Shown here: positions 7,598-15,900 of the stretch, one piece after another
How the letters are laid out: every line of letters begins with the position of its first letter
Numbering within the stretch: position 1 is the first letter of the stretch
DNA from: JAADHG01 sp964418645
Lineage (GTDB): Bacteria; Bacteroidota; Bacteroidia; Flavobacteriales; Flavobacteriaceae
Assembly: GCA_964418645.1 (NCBI GenBank)
Contig: CAYQME010000030.1
Coordinates: 1-29,280 of the forward strand
DNA: 29,280 nt
Reading direction: 5' to 3'
Program-made: the position numbers and the translations under genes
The notes under the pieces: generated by a model
The model's input: the letters and a program-made list of their open reading frames with translations, nothing else
Told to the model about the DNA's origin: nothing
Database searches by the model: none

Positions 7598-9337
7598 TTA
7601 CTCTAATCTTATGTCTGAAACAGATGCTCCAGATGGAACCATTGGGAATACGTTGTTTTCTTTTGATACGCAAACCTCAAGAAAGTAAGCCTCTTTTGAA
7701 GCCATCATATTAGCAACAGCAGTAGCCAATTCTTCACGTTTTGTTACTCGATTTGCTTCTATATGGTATCCTTTGGCTATTGTTATAAAATCTGGATTTG
7801 TCATTTCAGTAGACGCATAACGTTTATCGAAAAACAATTGCTGCCACTGACGTACCATTCCTAGAAACTCGTTATTTAACACCACAATTTTTACAGGAAC
7901 CTTCGTTTGAAAAATAGTTCCTAATTCCTGTATGGTCATTTGGTAACCACCATCACCAATAATCGCTACGACATCACGCTCTGGTGCTGCCATTTTTGCG
8001 CCAATGGCTGCAGGAAGTGCAAATCCCATTGTACCTAACCCTCCTGAAGTAATATTACTTTTAGTTTGTTTAAATTCAGCATAACGACAAGCAATCATTT
8101 GGTGTTGGCCAACATCAGAAACTATAGCTGCTTCTCCATTACTTTGTGTATTAATTTCATTTAACACTTCTCCCATAGTAAGTTCTTCTTTGGTTGGATG
8201 AAGTTCTTCTTTAATTACTTTTTCAAACTCAATCTTGTACAAATCCTTAAATTTTTGATGCCATTCAGTATGAGAGTTTTTATTTAGAAGGGGTAATAAT
8301 TCATTCAAACTTGTTTTTGCATCTCCTAATACTGCTACATCCGTTTTTACATTTTTATCTATTTCGGCTGGATCAATTTCAAAATGAATGACTTTAGCTT
8401 GCTTAGCATATCTATTTAAATCGCCTGTTACACGATCGTCAAATCGCATACCAATTGCAATAAGCACATCACATTCATTGGTTAACACGTTTGGCGCGTA
8501 ATTACCATGCATCCCAACCATACCAACATTAAAAGGATGAGATGTTGGTATTGCAGACGCTCCTAAAATGGTCCAAGATGAAGGGATACCTGCTTTTTCA
8601 ATTACTGCTTTTAGTTGTTCTTCAGCTTTACCAAGAATGACACCTTGGCCCCAAATTATCATTGGTTTTTTTGCAGCATTGATTAATTGTGCTGCTGCTT
8701 CAATTGAAGCTGGATTAGTTTTAGGTATGGGATTATAACTTCTAACACCTTCACATTTTTTATACTTAAAATCAAATTCTTCAAATTGTGCGTCTTTAGT
8801 AATATCTACTAAAACAGGTCCAGGGCGACCACTTTTTGCAATATAAAATGCTTTTGCCATCACTTCGGGAATTTCTGAAGCTTTAGTAATTTGATGATTC
8901 CATTTAGTAACTGGCGTTGAAATACCAACAATATCTGTTTCTTGAAATGCATCACTGCCTAACAAATGTGACACCACTTGTCCTGTGATACATACCATTG
9001 GCGTAGAATCAATTTGGGCATCAGCAATTCCTGTAATTAAATTAGTTGCACCAGGTCCGGAAGTTGCCATGGCAACACCCACTTTCCCTGAAATACGAGC
9101 ATAGCCTTGCGCTGCATGTGTGGCCCCTTGTTCATGTCTGGTTAATATATGGTGAATCTTATCTTGATATTTATAAAGTTCGTCATAAACAGGCATTATG
9201 GCTCCTCCTGGATAACCATATAATATATCTACGCCTTCAGCTAATAAACACCTCACTATAGCTTCGCTTCCAGAAATGCGTTCCTTAGGCTGTTCTAAAT
9301 ATTGTTTTTGTTTTACCATTTGTGTTTCTAAAGTCAT
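7598..9337 (-). CDS. ilvB: Acetolactate synthase large (catalytic) subunit
   Basis: IlvB condenses pyruvate with pyruvate or 2-oxobutanoate, the first shared step to valine and isoleucine, using thiamine diphosphate and FAD. The 579-residue protein carries the catalytic glutamate in TRHEQGATHAAQGYAR (Glu69), the FAD-binding middle domain, and the ThDP motif starting GDGGYQM (461-467) and ending NN (488-489). The length is normal. It starts 3 nt after the ilvD stop and ends 2 nt before ilvN. A later in-frame Met (residue 7) is a possible alternative start. The biosynthetic rather than catabolic role follows from ilvN and the operon. Confidence 0.95.
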   Translation of the reverse strand: MTLETQMVKQKQYLEQPKERISGSEAIVRCLLAEGVDILYGYPGGAIMPVYDELYKYQDKIHHILTRHEQGATHAAQGYARISGKVGVAMATSGPGATNLITGIADAQIDSTPMVCITGQVVSHLLGSDAFQETDIVGISTPVTKWNHQITKASEIPEVMAKAFYIAKSGRPGPVLVDITKDAQFEEFDFKYKKCEGVRSYNPIPKTNPASIEAAAQLINAAKKPMIIWGQGVILGKAEEQLKAVIEKAGIPSSWTILGASAIPTSHPFNVGMVGMHGNYAPNVLTNECDVLIAIGMRFDDRVTGDLNRYAKQAKVIHFEIDPAEIDKNVKTDVAVLGDAKTSLNELLPLLNKNSHTEWHQKFKDLYKIEFEKVIKEELHPTKEELTMGEVLNEINTQSNGEAAIVSDVGQHQMIACRYAEFKQTKSNITSGGLGTMGFALPAAIGAKMAAPERDVVAIIGDGGYQMTIQELGTIFQTKVPVKIVVLNNEFLGMVRQWQQLFFDKRYASTEMTNPDFITIAKGYHIEANRVTKREELATAVANMMASKEAYFLEVCVSKENNVFPMVPSGASVSDIRLE

Positions 9338-9340
9338 AAC

Positions 9341-11098
9341 TTAAAATTCATCGGTTACGCATCCCTTTGACGCTGACGATACTGTTCTTGCATATTTATA
9401 AAGCACACCGCGTTCTACTTTAAGAGGTGGTACTACCCATTGTTGTTTTCTTTGTTGAATTTTTTCTTCTGAAACTTCAAGTATAATAGAATTCGTTTCG
9501 GCATCAATGGTAATAATATCTCCATCTTTCACCAATGCGATAGTTCCTCTTTCTTGAGCTTCAGGAGTGATATGTCCTACAACAAAACCATGAGTCCCGC
9601 CTGAAAAACGTCCGTCGGTAATTAATGCTACATCCTTGCCTAACCCTGCTCCCATTATGGCTGCTGTTGGTTTTAGCATTTCCGGCATTCCTGGACCTCC
9701 TTTTGGCCCTTCATAGCGAATTACAATCACATCGCCTTTTTCTACTTTTCCATCACGAATACCATCATTAGCTTCGTATTCCCCATTAAAGACTTTGGCT
9801 TTTCCTGAAAACTTTAAACCTTCTTTACCTGTAATTTTTGCAACACTCCCTTCTTTAGCTAAATTTCCATACAACATTCTTAAATGCCCTGTTGTTTTTA
9901 TGGGTTGATCTATTGATTTTATTACATCTTGTCCTTCGGCTAAGTCTTCAACTTCTAGTAAATTTTCGGCTAATGTTTTTCCTGTAACCGTTAAGCAATC
10001 TCCATGTAGTAAGTCTTTCATTAATAAATATTTTAAAACTGCGGGAATACCACCAACTTCATGTACATCTTCCATGAGATATTTCCCACTAGGTTTTAAA
10101 TCGGCCAAGAAAGGTGTATTATCACTAATACGTTGGAAATCTTCTAGTGTAAAATCTATTTGTGCTGCTCTTGCAATAGCTAAAAAGTGTAGCACTGCAT
10201 TTGTTGAGCCTCCTAGTACTGTGACTAATCGAATAGCATTCTCTAGCGATTTCTTTGTGATGATATCTAAAGGCTTAATATCTCTTTCTAAAAGCAGACG
10301 CATAGTTTCACCTGCTTTAATAGACTCTTGTTTTTTGTTTTCACTCAGAGCTGGATTTGATGAATTAAAAGGCAGTGTCATCCCTAAAGCTTCAATTGCC
10401 GAAGCCATAGTATTAGCAGTATACATGCCTCCGCAAGCTCCAGCTCCTGGACAAGCTTTTTCTACAATGCTTTGATATTCGGTTTCCGACATGGTGCCAG
10501 CAACTTTACTTCCCCATGCTTCAAATGCAGAAACGACATCTAGTTTCTTTCCATTATGACAACCTGATTCAATAGTACCACCATAAACTAAAATTGACGG
10601 TTTATTCACTCTAATCATTGCCATTAAAGCTCCAGGCATATTTTTATCGCACCCTACAACAGTTATTAACCCATCATAGCTCATACCTTGTACAACCGTT
10701 TCCATAGAATCGGCAATAATATCCCTTGATGGTAACGAATAACGCATTCCAGGAGTTCCCATGGAAATACCATCGCTGACACCAATAGTATTAAAAATAA
10801 GACCAATAACACCCTCGTTTAGCGTTCCTTCTTTTGCTAATAATGCTAAATCATTGAGATGCATATTACAAGGATTACCTTCGTAACCTGTACTTGCAAT
10901 ACCTACTAATGGCTTATTAAAATCTTCGGTTGTTAATCCAATAGCATGCAACATTGCCTGAGCAGCTGGTTGTGTTGGATCTTGAGTAACAGCTTTACTG
11001 TGTTTATTAAGTTGCGTCAATTTATTGTGTTTAAAGTTCGAAATTATATTTTTATCTTTTTTTACTGTTTTTGTATTATAATTTAAGTTTAAATCCAC
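9341..11098 (-). CDS. ilvD: Dihydroxy-acid dehydratase
   Basis: IlvD dehydrates the dihydroxy acids made by IlvC to the keto acids that become valine and isoleucine. It is an iron-sulfur enzyme. The probable cluster cysteines are visible: GNPCNMH (Cys77), VGCDKNMPG (Cys150) and ACGGMYTANTM (Cys222). The final motif GRFSGGTHGFVVGHITPEA is near the C-terminus, as in the family. At 585 residues it is about 25 longer than usual: residues 1-26 are a lysine/asparagine-rich extension before LTQLNKHSKAVTQDPTQP, where most relatives begin. A TTG codon at that point could be the true start. It is the first gene of the ilvDBNCA operon, 86 nt downstream of the second leader terminator. Confidence 0.94.
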   Translation of the reverse strand: MDLNLNYNTKTVKKDKNIISNFKHNKLTQLNKHSKAVTQDPTQPAAQAMLHAIGLTTEDFNKPLVGIASTGYEGNPCNMHLNDLALLAKEGTLNEGVIGLIFNTIGVSDGISMGTPGMRYSLPSRDIIADSMETVVQGMSYDGLITVVGCDKNMPGALMAMIRVNKPSILVYGGTIESGCHNGKKLDVVSAFEAWGSKVAGTMSETEYQSIVEKACPGAGACGGMYTANTMASAIEALGMTLPFNSSNPALSENKKQESIKAGETMRLLLERDIKPLDIITKKSLENAIRLVTVLGGSTNAVLHFLAIARAAQIDFTLEDFQRISDNTPFLADLKPSGKYLMEDVHEVGGIPAVLKYLLMKDLLHGDCLTVTGKTLAENLLEVEDLAEGQDVIKSIDQPIKTTGHLRMLYGNLAKEGSVAKITGKEGLKFSGKAKVFNGEYEANDGIRDGKVEKGDVIVIRYEGPKGGPGMPEMLKPTAAIMGAGLGKDVALITDGRFSGGTHGFVVGHITPEAQERGTIALVKDGDIITIDAETNSIILEVSEEKIQQRKQQWVVPPLKVERGVLYKYARTVSSASKGCVTDEF

Positions 11099-11183
11099 TT
11101 CATATTCAATTGCATTATATATTTGATTTTCAGTGTTTTAATTCATTATTTTTATGACGTCCAATGAATCAAAAAATTGCAAT

Positions 11184-11213
11184 AAAAAAAGCCTGAATCT
11201 ATTTTGATACAGG
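11184..11213 (-). terminator. Second ilv attenuator terminator (T2)
   Basis: On the minus strand CCTGTATC (11213-11206), loop AAAATA, GATTCAGG (11199-11192) gives an 8-bp stem with one T-T mismatch, then C and seven T (11190-11184). It lies between the second leader peptide and ilvD. Its left arm can instead pair with the segment just after the second leader stop codon. Confidence 0.8.
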
Positions 11214-11245
11214 TTTTAAATATTACTAATAGCAATCTGCACCAA
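11204..11245 (-). promoter_or_regulatory. Candidate antiterminator of the second ilv attenuator
   Basis: TTGGTGCAG (11245-11237), starting 2 nt after the second leader stop codon, can form nine continuous pairs (two of them G-U) with CTGTATCAA (11212-11204), which overlaps the left arm of terminator T2. The two structures cannot form together. TTGG can also pair with CCAA (11255-11252) around the stop codon, a possible third competing hairpin. Pairing was done by eye. Confidence 0.6.
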
Positions 11246-11247
11246 CT

Positions 11248-11304
11248 CTAATTGGAATTAATAATGACGATACTAATTACGATAATACTATTTTTTAAAT
11301 TCAT
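11248..11304 (-). CDS. Second ilv leader peptide, Ile/Val-rich (18 aa)
   Basis: The frame from the ATG at 11304 to the TAG at 11250-11248 encodes MNLKNSIIVISIVIINSN. It contains six isoleucines, two valines and one leucine. It starts 20 nt after the T run of the first leader terminator and stops just before a second terminator, T2. Its composition and position fit a branched-chain amino-acid attenuator: ribosomes short of charged Ile or Val tRNA would stall here and expose the pairing segment at 11245-11237. The low leucine content fits an operon that makes isoleucine and valine but has no leu genes. No Shine-Dalgarno sequence is visible, as is usual in this phylum. Confidence 0.75.
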   Translation of the reverse strand: MNLKNSIIVISIVIINSN

Positions 11305-11323
11305 TTTAAATAATTCTAAAACT

Positions 11324-11349
11324 AAAAAACCTTCCGTTTCGGGAAGGTT
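11324..11349 (-). terminator. First ilv attenuator terminator (T1)
   Basis: On the minus strand AACCTTCC (11349-11342), loop CGAAAC, GGAAGGTT (11335-11328) is a perfect 8-bp stem that runs directly into further T residues (GGTTTTTTAG). It starts 32 nt after the first leader stop codon. It may also end readthrough transcription from gltD. Confidence 0.88.
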
Positions 11350-11382
11350 TAAAATTTATATAAAATTTTACAATACCCTTCC
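11342..11382 (-). promoter_or_regulatory. Candidate antiterminator of the first ilv attenuator
   Basis: GGAAGG (11382-11377), whose first G is the last base of the leader stop codon, can pair with CCTTCC (11347-11342), the left arm of terminator T1. Between them TAAAATTT and AAATTTTA (11370-11363 and 11357-11350) form a perfect inner 8-bp stem that would bring the two outer segments together. A ribosome at the stop codon would cover GGAAGG and let T1 form; one stalled at the Ile/Val codons would leave it free. Confidence 0.6.
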
Positions 11383-11444
11383 TAGTGTTGCGAAATAATC
11401 ACCACAATAATTATAGAAACGATATTTAAAATTTGTGTTTTCAT
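11382..11444 (-). CDS. First ilv leader peptide, Ile/Val-rich (20 aa)
   Basis: The frame from the ATG at 11444 to the TAG at 11384-11382 encodes MKTQILNIVSIIIVVIISQH. It has seven isoleucines, three valines and one leucine, with residues 11-17 an unbroken run of Ile and Val codons. It lies just after gltD and a promoter-like sequence, and is followed by a strong terminator. This is the classic design of an amino-acid attenuator leader peptide controlling the isoleucine-valine operon that follows. If the predicted promoter is right, transcription begins only about 5 nt before the ATG, so the leader peptide would be nearly leaderless. The product itself is not expected to have a function beyond ribosome positioning. 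Confidence 0.82.
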   Translation of the reverse strand: MKTQILNIVSIIIVVIISQH

Positions 11445-11454
11445 TTGTCTACTT

Positions 11455-11486
11455 CAAAGGTTGAAAAAAAAGTTCGCATATACAAA
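11455..11486 (-). promoter_or_regulatory. Candidate promoter of the ilv leader and operon
   Basis: On the minus strand TTTG (11486-11483) is followed after 20 nt by AACCTTTG (11462-11455), one mismatch from TANNTTTG. It sits in the short gap after gltD. Transcription would start near 11450, just before the first leader ATG. Confidence 0.5.
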
Positions 11487-11501
11487 CTTCCTTTACAAGA
11501 A

Positions 11502-12968
11502 TTAAATTCGAGGTAAATCGTTGGCATCTTTTAGCGGTAAATTAGATACTCCCATTAAATAGGTGTCTACATGATGTGCTGCTTGACGCCCTTCGGAAAT
11601 AGCCCATACAATTAACGATTGTCCGCGACGCATATCGCCTGCTGTAAAAACCCCTAGAACATTGGTTTTATAGTCATTAACCGTTGCTTTTATATTGCTT
11701 CTAAAGTCAGTTTCTAATCCAAATTGCTCTATTAAAGTTTTTTCAGGTCCTGTAAAACCAAGCGCTAATAATACTAAGTCACATTTCCATTGTTTTTCTG
11801 TATTTGGTAATTCTTTTAGTTGAGGCCGTTTACCTTTCTTAAAAACCCATTCTACTTCAACAGTTACTAGCCCTGTCAGATTTTCGTTTTTATCACCTAA
11901 AAATTCTTTGGTAGAAATAGACCAGAAACGTTCTACGCCTTCTTTATGTGATGATGTAGTTTTTAATCGCATTGGCCAATATGGCCAAGGTTGTTGTGCT
12001 GGCCTTCCAGTTGTTGGCTTACTTAATATTTCGAAATTGGTCACAGACTTTGAACCATGTCTATTCGATGTCCCTATACAATCAGATCCCGTGTCTCCTC
12101 CTCCTATTACCATAACATTTTTGTCTTTTGCGGATAAGATGTCTTTGAATTCTAGTAGTCCATTAACATATTGATTATTTTGCTTTAGGAAATCCATGGC
12201 TTGATGCACGCCTTTTAAGTGGGCGCCTTTTATAGGGATATTTCGCTTTTCGCTTGCACCTCCACATAATACAATGGCATCAAATTCATCTTTTAAAGTT
12301 TCAACCCTTATATTTTTACCCACATGGGCATTGGTTTTAAAGATGATACCTTCTTCTTCAAGTATTGAAATGCGTCTATCAATAATAGATTTTTCTAATT
12401 TAAAATCAGGAATGCCATAACGTAATAATCCACCGACTTTGGCGTCACGTTCAAATACTGTTATAGAATGTCCTGCACGATTTAATTGCTGTGCAGCAGC
12501 CAAACCTGAAGGTCCAGAACCAATAATAGCAACTGTTTTATTTGTTCTTTGTTTTGGAGGTTGCGCTATAATCCATGCTGATTTAAAAGCAGTTTCAACA
12601 ATATTCTTTTCAATATTTTCAATACTTACAGGGTCTTCATTAATACCTAAAACACAAGCTTCTTCGCAAGGTGCAGGACATAATCGTCCGGTAAATTCCG
12701 GAAAGTTATTAGTCGCATGTAGTATTCTTGCTGCTTTCTCCCATTTTCCTCGATACACACTATCATTAAAATCGGGGATTAAATTGCCTAAAGGACAACC
12801 ACTATGGCAAAACGGAATACCGCAATCCATACAGCGTGCGCCTTGTTTTTTTACTTGTTTTTCCTTCAGTGGAATAGTGAACTCCTTATAATTTGTCAAT
12901 CGATTTTCAACTGTATCATAGGTTTCAACAGCTCTTTCATATTCCATAAATCCTGTAATCTTTCCCAT
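11502..12968 (-). CDS. gltD: Glutamate synthase small subunit (NADPH, iron-sulfur flavoprotein)
   Basis: GltD takes electrons from NADPH through FAD and passes them by [4Fe-4S] clusters to GltB. The 488-residue protein has the cysteine-rich N-terminal domain (C46, C49, C54, C58 and C97, C101, C105), the FAD loop GSGPSG at 150-155, the NADPH loop GGGDTG at 289-294, and a C-terminal flavin motif in TAGDMRRGQSLIVWAISEG. Length and order are normal for the family. It begins 4 nt after gltB ends, so the two are one operon. No separate terminator is seen before the ilv leader promoter 16-47 nt downstream; the first ilv attenuator terminator may end both transcripts. Confidence 0.95.
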   Translation of the reverse strand: MGKITGFMEYERAVETYDTVENRLTNYKEFTIPLKEKQVKKQGARCMDCGIPFCHSGCPLGNLIPDFNDSVYRGKWEKAARILHATNNFPEFTGRLCPAPCEEACVLGINEDPVSIENIEKNIVETAFKSAWIIAQPPKQRTNKTVAIIGSGPSGLAAAQQLNRAGHSITVFERDAKVGGLLRYGIPDFKLEKSIIDRRISILEEEGIIFKTNAHVGKNIRVETLKDEFDAIVLCGGASEKRNIPIKGAHLKGVHQAMDFLKQNNQYVNGLLEFKDILSAKDKNVMVIGGGDTGSDCIGTSNRHGSKSVTNFEILSKPTTGRPAQQPWPYWPMRLKTTSSHKEGVERFWSISTKEFLGDKNENLTGLVTVEVEWVFKKGKRPQLKELPNTEKQWKCDLVLLALGFTGPEKTLIEQFGLETDFRSNIKATVNDYKTNVLGVFTAGDMRRGQSLIVWAISEGRQAAHHVDTYLMGVSNLPLKDANDLPRI

Positions 12969-12972
12969 AATC

Positions 12973-15900
12973 TTAGAGTGTTATAAGGTTTTCTTGTTCT
13001 AATTTAATTAATGCTTGTTTGTATTCTTCCGGAAGAATTTTAATGAACTTTGGTAATTCCTTTTCCCAGTGTTCTAAAATACGTTGTGCTATTGGACTCA
13101 ACGTAGCATTGTAGTGGTTCTCAATCAATTTTTTTAATGTTGTATTATCCTCTGATGTGTTAACTGGGTCGAGGTTTAATCCTTCCGTATTGCAAAGCTT
13201 TTTAAAGGTTTTGTTTTTGTCGTATACAAAAGCAATACCACCACTCATACCTGCACCGAAGTTTCTACCCACTTCCCCTAGAATTACAACAATACCACCT
13301 GTCATATATTCACAACCATGATCTCCTATCCCTTCTACAACGGTTTTTACTCCAGAGTTTCTTACACAAAAGCGCTCACCAGCTTTTCCATTTATATAGG
13401 CTTCACCAGAAGTTGCGCCGTAAAAAGCAACATTACCAATAATTACATTTTCTTCTGGAATAAAAGTAGCCTCTTCAGGAATTTTTACAATGAGTTTGGC
13501 TCCAGATAAGCCTTTGCCAATATAATCGTTTGTATTTCCAGTTACAGACAGCGTTAGTCCTTTGGTTGCAAAAGCACCAAAACTTTGACCAGCTGAACCT
13601 TCAAAATTAATTTTCAAGGTATTTTCAGGTAACCCTTGAGCACCATAGATTTTTGAAATTTCATTGCTTAAAATAGCTCCTGTGGCGCGATCTTCATTAG
13701 TAATTTTAAAGTCTAAAACTATTTTTTCTTTTCTAAATAAAGCAGGATGTGCTTTGTTAATAATTTTGAAATCTAATGCCTTTTTTAAATTATGGCCTTG
13801 AGTTGTTGTATTGCAAAGCTGTACATTATCATCAACTTCTACTTTATGAAGTATTGGTGATAAATCAATCCCATGTGCTTTATAATAATCGATGGCTTTA
13901 CTACGGTTCAGTTTTTCAACTTTCCCCACCATTTCTTCAATAGTCGTAAAGCCAAGTTTAGCCATTATCTCACGTAATTCCTGGGCTACGAAATACATAA
14001 AGTTAACCACATGTTCTGGTTTCCCCTTGAACTTTTTACGTAGTTCAGGGTTTTGAGTAGCGATGCCAACAGGGCAAGTATTTAGGTGACAAACACGCAT
14101 CATTACACAACCTGAAGCTACCAAAGGCGCTGTTGCAAAACCAAATTCTTCTGCACCTAACAAACAGGCGATGGCAACATCACGTCCGGTTTTTAATTGA
14201 CCGTCACATTCCACAACGATACGGTTTCTTAAATTGTTCATTACCAAGGTCTGCTGCGCTTCGGCTAAACCTAATTCCCATGGTAGTCCAGCATGTTTTA
14301 AAGAGGTTAATGGCGATGCTCCTGTGCCGCCATCAAATCCTGAGATTAATACGACATCAGCTTTTGCTTTGGCGACTCCTGCCGCAACTGTTCCAACACC
14401 GCCTTCGGAAACCAGTTTTACATTAATTCTAGCTTCTCGATTTGCCGATTTTAAATCGTAAATAAGCTGCGATAAATCTTCAATAGAATAAATATCATGA
14501 TGTGGTGGAGGTGAAATTAACCCAACATAAGGTGTTGAGTTTCTAGTTTTTGCAATTTCCGGATTTACTTTTGGCCCAGGCAATTGACCGCCTTCACCAG
14601 GTTTGGCTCCTTGTGCCATTTTAATCTGAATTTCTGAAGCATTTGTCAAGTAATTTGAGGTTACTCCAAAGCGCCCGGAAGCCACTTGCTTTATCGCGCT
14701 ATTTTTCCAGTCGCCATTTGCATTTTTATAAAACCGATCTTCATTTTCGCCGCCTTCACCCGAATTACTTTTACCACCTATCCGGTTCATGGCAATTGCT
14801 AAATTTTCATGAGCTTCTTTGCTTATTGAGCCATAGGACATTGCTCCCGTTTTAAAACGTTTAACAATGTTTGTCCATGGTTCAACATCTTCAATAGGGA
14901 TTGGGTCGTAATTGGCAAACTCAAAGAGACCGCGAATGGTCATTAATTGTTCCGATTGGTCATTAATAATTTTAGAGTATTCTTTATACGTAGAGGGTTT
15001 ATTATTTCTAACCGATTCCTGAAGTTTTACTACAGATAACGGATTGAATAAATGATGTTCTCCGTTTCTTCGCCATCTGTATTGTCCGCCAATTTCTAAA
15101 TCTAAGTTGGCAGCAATATCCTGACTTTTATACGCTTTAGTGTATCGTTTATTAATTTCTTTTTCAATTTGGTGTAAGCCAATACCTTGAATTCGTGTCG
15201 TAGCGTTTGGAAAGTATTTTTCAACCACAAGCGTATTGATACCAATACACTCAAACAATTGCGAGCCTCTATATGAGTTTAATGTCGAGATGCCAATCTT
15301 GTTCATGACTTTTAAAATGCCTTTTCCAACAGCTTTGTTATAATTTTGAATAGCTTCTAATGGTGTTATGGAAGTTATATTCAAATCATTGATTTGATCT
15401 TCAATAATTTCGTTTACCATATAAGGATTTATGGCACTTGCTCCAAAGCCAAACAACAAGGCAAAGTGATGCACTTCGCGAGGTTCGGCAGATTCTATGA
15501 TAATGCTTACTTGCGAACGCTTCCCTAATTTCTGCAATCCACTATTAATAAAAGAACAGGCTAATAATGCTGGAATAGGTGCTTTGGATTTGCTTGTATT
15601 TCTATCGGAAAGAATAATGATTTTTGTGCCTTTATCAATAATTTCTGAAGCAGATTCTAAAATATTTTCAAGTGCATCTTCCAAACCATTGTGCCCTTTC
15701 TCAATGTTGTACAATATTGGAATGGATTCAATTTTGAAATTTGGATTTTTATAGCTTTTTATTTTATCTAAATCTTGTTTTGATATTACAGGGTTTTGAA
15801 TTTTTAGCTTCTGACAATGGGTTTCATTGATGTCAAAAATATTAAAATCACTTCCCAATGTTAAGCTGATATCTGTAATGAGTTCTTCTCTAATACCATC

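Noticed and set aside
7596..7673. Longer upstream start for ilvN
   Set aside because: The extra 26 residues overlap the end of ilvB and are unlike the family, whereas the ATG at 7595 gives a standard IlvN start 2 nt after ilvB.
10074..10475. Plus-strand frame of 133 codons inside ilvD
   Set aside because: It is antisense to conserved IlvD sequence including the Cys222 motif.
12439..12891. Plus-strand frame of 150 codons inside gltD
   Set aside because: The opposite strand encodes conserved GltD with cluster cysteines and both nucleotide loops; this frame is a shadow of it.
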